From Galeopsis tetrahit (lineage: Eukaryota; Streptophyta; Magnoliopsida; Lamiales; Lamiaceae), in NCBI GenBank assembly GCA_963675135.1, contig OY776133.1, positions 44,113,494 to 44,177,493 on the forward strand: DNA of 64,000 nt. The letters are read 5' to 3'. A model generated the notes under the pieces. That model saw nothing but the letters and a program-made list of their open reading frames with translations, searched no databases and was not told where the DNA came from. Made by a program: the position numbers and the translations under genes. Positions 10,551-22,944 of this stretch are shown here, in pieces; position 1 is the first letter of the stretch; every line of letters starts with the position of its first letter.

Positions 10551-12140
10551 GATCACTACTTGCAGGGTCGATTGGATCTATACAAGAAAGGTGGTTCAGT
10601 TGGAGAAACTTGGTACATAGACAGTGGGTGTTCTCACCACATGACTGGTACAAGGGCTCTTCTTTCTGACTATCATGAGCAAGAAGGACCCAAGGTGATC
10701 TTTGGAGATAGTTCCATGGCAATCACAAACGGATTTGGATACATAAAAAATGGAGATGTAGAGATTCAAGATGTTTCATATGTAGAAGGTTTGAAATACA
10801 ATTTGTTATCTGTCTCTCAATTTTGTGACAGGGGTTATAAAGTCTACTTCAAAAGCACCAAGTGCGAAATCTGGGATAAAAGAACACACACTATTCTACT
10901 GGTTGGAGTAAGACAAGGCAGTGTCTACATTGTGAATTGGAATAGCTGCCCTAGGGATGCTTGCCTTCTTAGTAAGAGTCCTAAAGAAATCAGCTGGCTA
11001 TGGCACAGACGCCTATGCCATATGAACTTTAAGATAATTAATAAGATCGCAAGATACTACCTTGTTGAAGGTATCCCTAATGAAATCTATTTCAGGTCAC
11101 AAGTGTGTGATGCATGCCAGAAAGGTAAACAGGTAAAAGTTTCCTTTAAGTCAATTCCTGTTCTTTCTACTTGCAGAGTCTTAGAACTCCTGCACATGGA
11201 TCTTCATGGTCCTATAAAACCCCCTACACTGAATGGTAGAAGGTACACTTTAGTTGTGGTAGATGATTATTCAAAATTTACTTGGGTAATCTTCTTACAC
11301 AAAAAGAGTGATACACAAAACCAACTACCAGATCTGTTGAAGAGGTTGCAAGTAGAAAAAGGTCAGCCCATTGTCAAGATAAGAAGTGACAAGGGGACTG
11401 AATTTATAAACTCTTACATTAAAGAATATTGTTCTAAGTCTGGAATTCAGCATTTGACAAGTGCAGCTAGAACACTCCAACAAAATGGTGTAGCTGAGAG
11501 AAGAAACATAACACTTAAGGAAGCATGCAGAACAATGCTGGCAGAGTACAACACACTACAGAAGTTCTGGGCTGAGGCAATCAACACTGTTTGCTATACT
11601 CAGAACAGAAGTGATCTCAACAAGGTACATGGTAAAACACCATATGAGGTATGGAAAGGTAGAAAGCCTAGAGTTTCATATTTTAATATCTTTGGATGTA
11701 AGTGAGTTATTCATAACAATGGAAAGAGCAAATTAAATGCTTTTGATGCTAAAGCAGACCAGGGGATATTCTTAGGATACTCCTCTACTAGCAAAGCATT
11801 TAGAGTGTTTAATTACTCTACTCTATGTATGGAAGAAACACCCCATGTTGTCTTTGATGAAGTTGTACAGGACTCTGCTGACCATCAGCTCAGTAAGAAA
11901 GTTGATGATCTGAAAATTCAAACTGACAAAGATAATGATGAGACTGAAGTCTATGAATCAGTTCAAGCCTACAATCCATTTCTAAACATCCTACACAAAG
12001 ATGATGATTTAGACAAGGTAAAAGACCAAGGTAAGTCTTCTAGACCTATTGACATGTCTGAACTGGTTGAATGTTCTCCTGTGAATAAACCTGCTGACCA
12101 TGATGATATTGATATACATGATGATGATATTGATGATTAA
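10551..12140 (+). pseudogene. Protease and integrase part of pol (copy B), broken
   Basis: The frame opens at 10,551 in a different phase from gag. The aspartic protease motif WYIDSGCSHHMTG is near 10,611-10,650. The GAG-pre-integrase/integrase zinc region has WHRRLCHMN and CDACQKGK. The catalytic core shows LLHMDLHGPI (first D), IRSDKGTEF (second D) and QQNGVAERRN (E). A TGA at 11,703-11,705 interrupts the frame after FNIFGCK. The same frame continues through the C-terminal domain and an acidic linker to a TAA at 12,138-12,140. Confidence 0.88.
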
Positions 12141-13427
12141 AGTGTTCCTGTTAAGTCTAGAAAAACATGGAAATCTGCTCATTCTACTGATCTGATTATT
12201 AGTGAGTCTAGTAAAGGTGTCAAAACCAGAAGACAACTGTTTGATTCTAAGGCAGAACCTAGTAATTCTTTGGTTTGCTGGTGTTGATTTTTATCTTACA
12301 TTGAGCCTAAAACTGTGAAAGAGGCTTTGACTGATAGTAACTGGATAATTGCTATGCAAGATGAATTAAACCAGTTTACTAGAAATGATGTATGGGAACT
12401 CGTAGAGAGACCTGCTGATCACAATGTGGTAGGTACTAAGTGGATTTTCAAAAATAAGAAGGATGAGAATGATCTTGTGGTCAGAAACAAAGCTAGATTA
12501 GTTGCACGGGGCTACTCTCAAGCTGAGGGTATTGATTATGATGAAACATTTGCCCCTGTAGCTATACTAGAAGCTATAAGATTGTTTCTTGCTTATGCTG
12601 CTTATATGAAATTCACTGTGTATCAAATGGATGTTAAAAGTGCATTTTTAAATGGTATACTTGCTGAAGAAGTTTATGTAGAACAGCCTCCTGGATTTGA
12701 GGTGAATGGTAACCAAGTATACAGGTTGAAGAAAGCACTATATGGTCTAAAGCAAGCCCTAAGAGCCTGGTATGACACTCTATCACTATTCTTACTTGAA
12801 AATGGTTTTACTAAGGGCAAAGTAGATCGTACTTTGTTTAGAAGACAAGAAGGTAAAGACATTTTACTTGTCCAAATTTATGTTGATGATATAATATTTG
12901 GATCTCCTAACAAAAGCATGAGTGAAAGCTTTTCAAAGCTCATGCAGAGTAAGTTTGAAATGTCAATGATGGGTGAAAGGACTTACTTTCTTGGTCTTCA
13001 AGTAAAGCAATCATCTGAAGGTATCTTTATCAATCAAGCAAAATATACAAGAAATCTGTTAGATAAATTTGGTATCAAGACCTGTAAAACAGTTGGAGTA
13101 CCAATGCTACCTACATACAAAATGGATCCAGATGATCGAGGTAAGTGTGCTGACCAATCCTATTATCGAGTTTTAATTGGTTCTTTACTCTATTTGACTG
13201 CTAGTAGGCCAGATATTGCATTTGTAGTAGGTGTATGTGCTAGATTTCAGGCCAATCCCAAAGAAAGTCATGTGGAGACTGCTAAAAGGATATTGAAATA
13301 TCTAAAGGGTACCATTAATCGAGGTTTGTGGTATTCTGCAGATGATGATTTATCCCTAAGTGGTTATTCAAATTCTGACTTTGGTGGTTGCAGGATAGAT
13401 AGAACTTCTGGTTCATGCCAATTCTTA
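12141..13427 (+). pseudogene. Reverse transcriptase and N-terminal RNase H (copy B), interrupted by a MITE
   Basis: The same frame as the integrase part, with one more stop near 12,288, runs into RT. Motifs: KEALTDSNW, QMDVKSAFLNG, KKALYGLKQ, YVDD (12,879-12,890) and the RNase H entry SGYSNSDFGG. It is very close to copy A in sequence. The reading is lost at 13,427, where a 772-bp MITE interrupts the motif that reads CQFLGTKLISW in copy A. Confidence 0.9.
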
Positions 13428-14199
13428 CAACATGATTGGTATGATGGAATGAAATTATGACTGAATGGAATGAACTCATGAATGGAATGAAGGTAGGAAA
13501 TGAATAAAATAGGAATGACAATTGTTATGATTGGTATGAACAAGGAATGAAAATTTGGTGTTGTGTAAAATTACCTAAATTATTATTATTGTTAATTTTT
13601 GTTGTTGTGATGGTTTGTTATTATTACTATTTATTATTTAAAAATTATTATTATTATTAAATATTATAGTATTATATATAAATATATATATTATTATTAA
13701 TATATAAAAATATTATTGTTGAGTGTTTAAATCACTATTATTAAATAATAAATATTTTTTAATTTAACGGTATGTATTATTAATATTTTTATAATTATTA
13801 CTATATATTAATGTATATTAGTATTATTTAATTTTTAAATTTATTATTTTTATTATTGATTTTCAAAATAAATTATTATTTATTTAATATTTATAATATT
13901 AAATATTAATTTTTTTAATTATTATTATTGAAAGTGAAAAATAATATATGAAAATGAAAATAAATAATAGGAGTAATATTTTATATAATAATAATAATAA
14001 TAATAAAACTCATTCCTTACACCATGGAATACATAATACCATGGGGTATGGAAGGAATGATTATTCCTTAATTTTTGGTAATGACAATTCTATTTGGAAT
14101 TATCATTCCTAATAAATAAACATACCAATCATGGTATTTGGAATGAATTAAGGAATGATCATTCCATTCCTAATTCATTCCTTCGTACCAATCGTGCCC
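13428..14199 (+). mobile_element. Harbinger/Tourist-like MITE inside the RNase H of copy B (772 bp)
   Basis: Terminal inverted repeats CAACATGATTGGTATGA on the left and, as reverse complement of the right end, GGGCACGATTGGTACGA. Flanks are TTA (13,425-13,427) and TAA (14,200-14,202); restoring TTAGG rebuilds the reading frame seen in copy A, so a 3-bp TTA duplication with one later change is likely. The interior is AT-rich with ATT and ATA runs (for example 13,989-14,007) and no transposase. A related element is at about 31,237-32,029. Confidence 0.8.
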
Positions 14200-14604
14200 T
14201 AAGGTTCTAAGCTCATTTCATGGTTTTCTAAGAAACAAACTAGTGTGGCAACTTCTACCACTGAAGCAGAATATATGGTCGCAGGAAGTTGTTGTAGTCA
14301 GCTTCTTTGGCTAATGCAACAACTTAGAGACTACAATATTGTGGAATCTAATGTACCTATATTCTGTGACAGCAATAGTGCAATTGCCATCACTCAAAAT
14401 CCCATTTTGCATACTCGATGTAAGCATGTAGATGTGAGACATCACTTTATTAGGGATCATGTTGAAAAGAAAAACATTAGGATGGAAAAGATCCATACTG
14501 ATATTCAGAGAGTTAACATTTTCACAAAACCTTTGGCTGAAACTAGATTTAGAGAGCTTTGTATAAATTTAGGATTGATAGATATGGATCCTGTATGTAT
14601 ATAG
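14200..14604 (+). pseudogene. C-terminal RNase H of copy B, after the MITE
   Basis: Continues the interrupted protein (KLISWFSKKQTSVATSTTEAEY, the copia RNase H signature) to HFIRDHVEKKNI, NIFTKPLAETRFRELC and a stop at 14,602-14,604. The reading resumes at the residue where 12,141-13,427 stops. Similarity to copy A runs to the end of the protein. Confidence 0.88.
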
Positions 14605-15924
14605 AGAGTTCTACTAACATTTCAGGTACTGAGCTGATACCAAGAACAGTACACCAAGAAGGGTAATTCAGAAGGATAGACCTTGCCAAGACCACTACAT
14701 TCCTCACAATCAGGTCAAAAGGTTACCAAGGTGCCTAATCCCGATGAGGAAGCTGGTAAAGCTGAGGGAATTGAGAATATACATTTAAGGGGGAATATGT
14801 GATTTCTTAAATATCCTTTATGTTGACTCAGAGCACTAGTCACCTTAGAACAAACCTTACAATGACCTTATTTTAATTATTCTCTACTAATCTGTACTAA
14901 ATTTCATCAATTATGCATGAACTAACACTTCTACCAAGGTGAAACAGGCACAGAAAATGAGTTCTCCACTGAAGGGGGAACTGATCTGATTACAGAGTTA
15001 ATCTGTCTACAGATGTGATCTGATTATAGAGTTAATCTATCTACAGATGTGATCTGATTACAGAGTTAATCTATCTACAGATGTGATCTGATTACAGAAT
15101 TAATCTGTCTTCAGATGTGATCTGATTACAACATTTATCTGTGTACAGACTTGTTCTGATTATAACGTTGATTTGTCTACAGAACTGTTCTGACTACAAA
15201 GTTAATTTATCTACAGAACTGATCTGACTACAAAATCAATCTGTCTACAGAACTGATCTGACTACTGAAATAATCTGTCTACAGAATAGAACTGATTTGA
15301 GTCACAGTACTAATCTGAGAGTACTATGCTGATACCAAAAAGTGCTCAAAATGTCGAGAAAGTAACAATCAGAAGAGTTGGGGAACTGATCTGAGGATTA
15401 CTGTACTGACCCAACTACTGATCTGATCCTAAAAAAAATGTACTCAGCTGATCACAATACTCAGTTGAATCCAGATAAGTAAATTTCATTATTATACAAG
15501 CAAGAAAATGAAGTTAAGTGTGCTTGGAAACAACTGTGCTGATATACATCAGAACAGTATTTTTCCTTAGAAAATTTCTAAGTCAAGATCTGTTCAAAGT
15601 TAGATTATTAATAGAGAAGATGAATACACTCCTCTATTTTTTACCTAATTTTAAAAGGTGTATAAATCATCACAAGTTGGCTCCAAAATTGGAAAGGGTT
15701 TATTGAATCTGGAACGTTTTTTTAAAATTACGGATTTCAAGACTCAATCCAAACCACACAACGTGAAAATCTAATTCAATCCAAGCCCTAGATTTGTTTT
15801 GAATTCGATTTCCTCGCTTTCATTTACTTCATCTTCTTCACTTTAACATTTCTGGAAACTCCAAGCTCGAAAACTTTCTCAAAACTTCACTACTCTATCT
15901 TCTAAATTTCTACACTTCTTTATA
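14605..15924 (+). other. Spacer between pol and extra ORF of copy B
   Basis: Non-coding. Polypurine tracts AAGGGGGAA lie at 14,787-14,795 and 14,972-14,980, matching the two in copy A's spacer. A 34-bp tandem array follows at 14,983-15,290. 15,291-15,924 is AT-rich leader-like sequence ending just before the ATG at 15,925. The short open stretch at 15,518-15,706 has no recognisable product. Confidence 0.7.
14983..15290 (+). repeat. Tandem array, about nine copies of a 34-bp unit
   Basis: The unit reads roughly GATCTGATTACAGAGTTAAT followed by CTGTCTACAGATGT. The first four units are close to identical; later ones drift to TCTGACTACAAAGTTAAT... with CTACAGAACTGA. One unit is 36 bp and the rest are 34. 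The array begins two bases after the AAGGGGGAA tract. Copy A has only unexpanded related words at the matching place (about 2,015-2,090), so the array arose within this subfamily. Confidence 0.9.
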
Positions 15925-18900
15925 ATGGCGATCATTGATATTATGAATGAGTCTAATGAAGTTGTAGGTACTTTCAATCCGACCAAGTGGACCAACGAAA
16001 AGGGCATTTTCGTTGAAAACGCTGTCTATTTCATCGGAAGGCAGAATCCAGAGAATCAAGCGATTCTCACCATGTGCGAAGAATGTGGGCTGCGAAAGTT
16101 TTTAGAATCATTCCCCAAGATGGTTTTTGAACCTGAGGCAATGGAATTCTATTTACAGCTCCATGGTGACAAAAATGGCGTCCGATCGATGCTTTCTGGA
16201 CACAGAGTTTCCGTGTCTAGAGAAACTCTTGGAATCGCATTTGACCTACCCGACGGTCCTATAAATATACTGAGCTATATGGAAGGACAAGAGAAAGCTT
16301 TTGTGGGTAGATGGACAGGGGAAGAACCCAAGTCTTTAAACAATCTCAAAAAGGTTATTCTTCCAGCAGGCCTTCAGTTGTTAATGGACATTGCCGGAAA
16401 ATGTTTGTTAGGGCAACATTATAGCTAAGATGCTCTCACTCATTTGAAAATTCGAGTAATGGCGACAATCGTTGATCGAGTCGACGGAGACTGGAAAGGA
16501 TTTTTCTTGGAAATATTGCTGAGTGAGAAAGACAAGGTGTTATTTGATGAGGACACCAAGGAATTTTCGATTAAGGCGATGCTCGGTTTTGGAAACAAGT
16601 TGAGCATTCTTTTACCAACTTTAGCAGACAAGAAAGTGGATTGGAGTCCACAAAAGAAATTCCATCAAGGCAAATTTTTGTTCAAGAAGGAGTTTGTGAA
16701 ATTTGAGCAAGAACAACTTCAACAACAACAACCTCAAGGTTCTGGTGGATTGATGTTTAGATCAGACGATGATGAGCCTGAAACAAGATCAAAGGCTAGG
16801 CATGATCCGAACAGAGCTCGAGTAAGGAGGGATAGGCCTGCAAAGACAACTTCAGAGCAGTCAGAACAGTCAATTGCTGAAGTGGAAAAGGAGGCTTCTG
16901 TGGAGCAGGAGGTAAACACTTCTAGCCTTGTTATTTTACATAAGAGAACAAAAGGTAGGAGTATGTCTAGACCTAGGAGAGTGCTCAAGAACACTTCTTC
17001 CACCCCTTCAAATTCTGACCCCATCCCAGCCAAACCTACTGATCAACAGCCTACTCGTTCTGATGAGTCAGTTCACTCTTCTCCCATTCGTCAGAACAAT
17101 AATAATTCATCCCCTCAGAACACTTCTTTTCATCCCACTCCCCAAACAAGTCCTCAAAATCAACCCATTCCACATTTATCTCCTGAACCGATTCATGATC
17201 ACTCTACTGAGCATGAATTTATACCTTCTGTTGAACCTATTGATATCACTTCATCTCCTGAACCTGAATTCATCCAACCCAAACCTGTATTTTTTATGGA
17301 TTACAATATCTGTGATAAAGAGGAAGAGATTAGAATGAGACTGAGAAATGCTCTTCTGAAGGAATTTCATGGTTTAGATGAGAGTTCTATTGTCTTTGAA
17401 CAACTTCTTAGGATAGGCACTTGGGTGTATCTAAGAAGAGTAGATCTGAGAGAATTATTGGTGATAGTGGAAGGTATGGGAGGTTTTTTAAGTTTTTAAT
17501 GACTGGGAACAAGAGCAGAAGGATGCAGCTGGTGTTAACTCTTTCACTGAGTTGTTAACTCCAGAATTTGTAGTGCAATTGGTGGAAAGGATAACTGGAT
17601 TTTCATATTTTGTGGAAAATCTTGAAACTGCTGAAGAAAATATTGATACTGATGTCAATATGGATGTTGAAGATGAGCTTGATGAAGAAGCTGATAAGGA
17701 AATTAATATTGCTGATGACAATACTACTGAGGTGTTGGAGAACACAGTAGTTATTGAAAATACAGAGATCTTAGAGGAACAAGAATTTGTTGCTGATGAG
17801 GTTGAGAGCACACCAATTAAGGTTGCAGATGCTACTGTTCTTGATGATGTTCAAGAAGAGGTAAGAGCAGTTCCTACTGAGATAACTCAAGATAACTCTA
17901 GCTTTGAATTGTTGAAAAAGCACAATGAAGAGTTGCAAGCCAAGATGGAAGCCACTTTGAAACAGTTCCAAGAAGCAACTGAGAAGCTTGCAAGGTTGAC
18001 AGCTGCAAATTCTTATGAGCAAGTAATGGAGCATACAATGTCAAAGATCTATGATCTGCATAGATTGCAAGAAAAGAAGCTCTCAGCTGATCTTCATAAA
18101 AAGTTGGAAGAACATCTCATTCCCTTGCAAAGGTGGCAAGATGAAGCCAAAAAGGGGGAAGAGAACATAATAAAAGTTATGGAGCAGACTCAAACACAAC
18201 AAACTCAGTTGGTTGTGAGTCAGGATGAGCTTAAGGAAAGTCAAAATGAGCTGAAAGAAGAGATCATAAGTTTGAATCTGAAAATCAAACTTAGAAAGCA
18301 GCAGACAGCTGGTACTCAAGATGTAGCAATTACAAGTGCTGAAAAGAACATTGCTGAAACTTCTTCAGGACACAGAAAGAGGAAACTGATCTTAGCTGAT
18401 GAAGAAGAACATGAGGCTGAAGAGACTGGTAGAGTTACCAGATCTAAAAGCAAATTGAAGCATGTTGTTTCAAGTGATCAACCCAGTGAAGTTCAGATGG
18501 TTGAAGCTCAGAAGAAGCTTGAATTAATGAAGAAGAAACAAGCTGAAGCAGAACTGAAAAAGAAGAAACTGAAAGATGTTGAACCATTGAGTAAGAGATT
18601 TGAAAATCGTGTTGCAGCTTTGAAAAGGAAAATGAAAGCTAAGAAGTCTGAGAATTTCAAAGATGAAAACTTTGTTGATTTCATAATATTATTGCCAGAG
18701 AACATGAATTTCTGGAATGATCTCAAGAAAAGATGGCAGATAGCAAACTTCATTGTAAAGAAGTTTGGTGACCATTCTAGCAGAGAAGCTGAATTTGCTG
18801 ATTTTGAAGAGTTCATGATGAACATTGCAAGAGATTTCTGGGAAGATATCATGTTAACTGCTAGTGCTGCAAGTATTACAATCCTTTGTCCAGAAGAACC

Positions 18901-19051
18901 TGTATGGGAACCTCTAAGATTAGAGAATGGAGAACCTGATTACAAGGAAATTGGAAAAATCATTGAGAAGATCATTAAGGATGAAGGCATCACTGATCAT
19001 CAACACATGATGGATATCAAGGCAAGGATATATGTCGCATTCAGAATCTGA
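15925..19051 (+). pseudogene. Extra (post-pol) ORF of copy B, broken
   Basis: About 1,040 codons if read through. ATG at 15,925; a stop at 16,426-16,428 in frame with what follows; a frameshift near 17,500 before 17,552-19,051. The domain order matches copy A: an N-terminal domain (NQAILTMCEECGLRKFLESF, later RVSVSRETLGIAFDLP), a conserved KAMLGFGNKLSILLP block, a Ser/Pro/Asn-rich stretch, a long coiled coil (17,880-18,300), a Lys-rich region and the C-terminal domain (FWNDLKKRWQIANFIVKKFG). The conserved C-terminal domain argues for past selection on the protein. No signal peptide or membrane segment is seen. Confidence 0.8.
18149..18163 (+). promoter_or_regulatory. Polypurine tract inside the extra ORF (copy B)
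   Basis: AAAAAGGGGGAAGAG in the codon context AAKKGEEN, identical in sequence and relative position to 5,171-5,185 of copy A. The surrounding protein has diverged far more than this stretch. Confidence 0.5.
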
Positions 19052-19257
19052 AGAATGAAGAATGAAGGACAAGCTTACAAGATAACATTTCTTACCTTAT
19101 CTTTATTTCTATATTTTATATTTCTGTGATTATGTGTAAATATGTGAATTATTTGATCTTATATGAATATGAATCTGATTTTGATTTGATGAACTGTTAT
19201 GATTGACTACATACTTAACTACTGATTTATTAACATTTAAGTAGTTTTGGCTTCATC

Positions 19258-19271
19258 AAAAAGGGGGAAAT
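19258..19271 (+). promoter_or_regulatory. 3' polypurine tract of copy B
   Basis: AAAAAGGGGGAAAT directly before the LTR start TGTTGGGATATG, identical to the tract of copy A. Confidence 0.9.
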
Positions 19272-20643
19272 TGTTGGGATATGAAACCTATAAACAATAT
19301 TCTAGTTGGTGATTATATGTTTTGATGGCCAAAAGCAACCTGAAGTTAATGATATATGTGGTTCTAAGTCATTCTAACTAAGTCATATGAAATAAGTTTA
19401 CTGGTCTTAATGAGTTATGAAAACTGAGTTTACTGATCTTAGTGTGTTACTGATGTGATATATGAACTGTTAGGAACTAAGCTGATAAATGTATTGTATA
19501 TACAACTTATAGTATATGACTTAGTTGTACTCATCTGTATATAGTTCAGTTGATGTATAGATAGGTTTTATATATGTGTAAGTTTATATTCTATTGTATT
19601 CAGTATTGTAAAAGTTTAGAACAGTAGATTGGAACCAGATCAGAAGACTAAAGAAGACTATAAGAAAACTAAGGAAGATCAGAAGACTACTCCAGAGTAA
19701 GAAGACAATAAAAAAGGAGTAAGATGAAGCTCAGAGATATACAACATAAGTATTTTGGAGAAGCGCAGAACAGTTATTGAGAACTGTGTTGACTGACTAA
19801 GAACAGTAAAACTAAGAAGAGTAGTTTACTGTGCTGAGTTAGTAGAATTAAAGAATAAGTTTGGAAAACTTATTTGGAGCGTAACTGAAGATATTAGAAG
19901 ATATGCTGACTTGAAAGATAAGTTTAAGTTGGTTACAAAAAGGAAGTTACAACAAGAAACAGTTAAGAGTTAGTTGAGAGTTAGTTTCACACACTGCTAA
20001 ACTGTCATACTAAAGCTTATAAATACCGTGTGATCTTCTACTGCTGAGACTACTGATCTAAGAGCAATCAAAGAACAATCAAAGTAATCGAAGCATTCAA
20101 GAACTCACAGATTTGAAGGATATCAAATCAAGAAGAAGCCCCCGTACTGAATTGAAGATTCAAAGGCTACATTCTAGAGAAGTTTTACTTTACTTTTTAG
20201 TTTGTGATTTGTTGTAAACAAGTGTGCTAGTTACTTGTGAAATTACTAGTAGATCGAAGATATATCTGGAGATATAATCGAAAAGATCACAGTCTTAATC
20301 TTGGGACTTTAAGCCACAAGAAACTCAAGAAGGAAGAGTTAATAAAATATCACGACTGGAGTTGTGAGAGTGGATGTAGACATTTGTCGAACCATTATAA
20401 ATCTTGTGTGTTGATTTACTTACGGTTTGATATTTGTTTAACATACATATTCAAGATCTAAATCTAAGTTGAGTATAAAACTGAAATTGGAAGTACTGAT
20501 CTGACCCAGTAAGAACAGTACTGTTCAGAACACATTTCCGCATTAAAACTCTGATATTTTGAAAGATTTTGAAAAGTCTATTCACCACTCCCCTCTAGAC
20601 TTTTCCTAGCTTACTCAATCTTAACTCAACTTTGGGACCAACA
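19272..20643 (+). repeat. 3' LTR of copy B (1,372 bp)
   Basis: TGTTGGGATATG...GGGACCAACA. A TATA box (CTTATAAATACC, 20,016-20,027) marks the promoter. From 20,220 on it matches the 5' LTR fragment 7,404-7,829. Its right flank is the minus-strand extra ORF of copy C, which it interrupts. The predicted target duplication is ATAAG. Confidence 0.92.
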
Positions 20644-22132
20644 ATAAGTTTATAAAGAACAGAATGTAGGGAGGTTAAGTGTTTGGCAAGCATTTTCCTA
20701 GTCCACTTAGTTTTTCTACCCCCTGTGATTGCAGTAATCACCACATCCATGTCTGGATCATCATCTTCATCAACATTAGGGGTGTGCAAGAACTCATTAA
20801 TTAGTTCTGGAGTGAATGGCACATCCCTCCCCCTAAAATTCACAGTTCCATAACATTTAGATCTTCTCCTACCAGTGCTTTTCTTCATACATGCATATAA
20901 CTCATATGATCAATTTGTAAGAAAAGCATCACCAAATGTAACAACATTCAACAAGTTTTTATCCTCTAAAAACTTGACCATCCCCTTACTATCAAAGTCA
21001 GGCACATTTATTCTTTTCTCAATCAATAATTTCCTCTTAGAGTAAATTTCTAGCCTTTTCTCTAAATAATCAGAGGGATTAGATATACCTTCATCTTCCT
21101 CAGAAGGTAGTTCCTCATCAGGGTCAGAACCTCCTTCATGTTCAGAGCTTTTGGACGAGCTATTTGCCTCAGAAGATGAGTTGTCTCCACTCCCATCATC
21201 ATCAGGTTCGGGTGTGGACTCTTTTGCAGCAGCAAAAGTCTCAGCATTCTTCTTAAGAGACTGTTGAATGTCTCTTAGGCATACATCGAAACCAGAATCT
21301 GAATCTGATTCAGCAGGTTCTTCCTCAGGGATCATCTTAGCCTTCCCTTTTCCTTTAGGTTCAGCAGTAACCTTCTTCTTCTTTTTAGCTTTCTCAGCAA
21401 CAACAGAAACAACAGATTCTTCTTCAGAATCAGAAAACACCTAGATGGGTTCATCAACAACACTTCCTCCTTTCTTTTTCTTCCTCATGGATTCAGAATA
21501 ATCCACTCGAGTAAACACACGATTTGACCTCCTTCTTTGGACAGGGCTTCTTCTTCTTTTGCCTTTATGCACCGTTTTCTTAAGAGGAACATGGGCAGCT
21601 CATCAGAAACAGAGATAGAAGAATTTGTACCACTTTTAGAGGCTTGTGCGTCCTCCATTTCTACATCCTCAGAATTGGATGCAACAACAGCTTCTCCTTC
21701 AGCAACAGCCTCAACATTCCCTTCCGTTGAAACAGGATCAGTATGTTTAGGCGATTTGGGTCTTTTTGATGTAGTGGCCTTTTGAGCAGATTGTCCAGCA
21801 AGATAACTTGAGATATCCACCATGATATCTCCAAATGTCATCACAGGCAGATGACCAGTAGCTCGAAGAGTATTGCACACTTCTTCAACAACCCTAGTTA
21901 GCTGTTCGACGGTTGAGTCTTGTGGAATGTTGGTAGTTGGTGGAGTGGCTTGTGGAGTGGGAACGGTTTAAGTTGTTGATGGGGTTGCAGATACATTAGA
22001 GTCGGCATTTGAGGAGTTTGATTGTTGCGAAGCCATGGAAGCAAGAATTTCGAGAGAGTTTTGGGCAGTTTGTGTGGTAGATTCAGAAGCAGAGTGAGAG
22101 TGAGATTGAGATTGAGGGTGGTTTCCAGCCAT
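20644..22132 (-). pseudogene. Extra ORF of copy C, N-terminal part, broken and cut by copy B
   Basis: ATG on the minus strand at 22,130-22,132 starts MAGNHPQSQSHSHS. A stop follows about 55 codons in; the same frame continues to 21,485; a frameshift leads to 21,440-20,910, then one more stop before 20,888. A long Ser/acidic and Lys-rich region precedes a Transposase_32-like plant domain (YGTVNFRGRDVPFTPELINE). The coding sequence breaks off in LHSVLYKLI at 20,644, where copy B's LTR begins. In this family the low-complexity region comes before the domain, unlike in A and B. Confidence 0.75.
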
Positions 22133-22944
22133 TTAAGAGGGCGGTTGGATTTTCAAGGCAGGTTTGAGGAGTGTATACACAAGCTTTGAGAGATACACGA
22201 CCAAAACAGTTTTGCAAATACAATACTTGACAAAAAAAACTCGACAAAAACACTTAGCAAAAATAAATCACAATTAATTGAGTTTTATAGAGAGAACGTA
22301 TGTAGTTGGAGGTTGAAAAGATAATTCTATAAATAATTCGATAGTGCACCACATTTTTAGCCACAACCTTGGACATGGGTAATTAGTGCGTAAAATCAAT
22401 TTAATTAATTAATTAAGTAATTAAGAAGTTTCCAGAATTTTACTTAGTCCAAGCATAATCTGAAAAATAAAAACGTGGGTCAGTATTTAATTAAATAAAT
22501 AAAATAAATCTCAATAAATAATTAAATAATTACAACTTATAAAAATAAATTCGAATCAGGTAATGTTGTGCTCAAAACTGTTACAAACACCTCAACACTG
22601 TTTTTACATGAATTTTCTTCATTTGTGTTGCACCATATTTTGTATTTTTGTGTTATAGCATCTAATTTATATTGATCCATTTTTTATGTAGAGTACATCG
22701 TAGTAGCGAACTCCATGCCCCATACTTACTTAATGGATTACAAACCTCTTGATGTTTTTACCAAAAATCACCTTTTGAAAAGAAGGCATCGTAGTTGTGA
22801 ACTTCGTGCTCCATAGTTACTCAGTGATTTGGTACATCTTTTAGTATGCTAATAACATTCTATTTTTATTGCATTTGAGAGGTGTAAGACATGTTTATTT
22901 TTGCACTCCAATATTCGAAGATATTTTACAAAGGAATTATTTAA
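22133..22944 (-). other. Spacer between RNase H and extra ORF of copy C
   Basis: AT-rich, non-coding. Two diverged copies of a roughly 60-bp motif (around CATCGTAGTAGCGAACTCC at 22,690 and CATCGTAGTTGTGAACTTCG at 22,788) are visible. I see no AAGGGGGAA tract here, unlike the A and B spacers. Confidence 0.5.

Larger units (their letters stand above)
7404..20643 (+). mobile_element. Copy B: Sirevirus-like Ty1/copia retrotransposon, split by copy A
   Basis: Order: 3' part of the 5' LTR (7,404-7,829), PBS, gag, protease-integrase, RT-RNase H, spacer with tandem array, extra ORF, polypurine tract, 3' LTR (19,272-20,643). Position 7,404 corresponds to 20,220 inside the 3' LTR, so about 950 bp of the 5' LTR must lie left of copy A, outside the window. 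By eye the shared 424 bp of the LTRs differ at about eight bases plus a C-run, near 2%, which suggests a fairly recent insertion. Despite that, gag and pol carry several stops. Copy B sits inside the extra ORF of copy C; the expected target duplication is ATAAG (20,644-20,648). Confidence 0.9.

Noticed and set aside
14983..15290. CRISPR array
   Set aside because: Units are contiguous without unique spacers, and the context is a plant retrotransposon.
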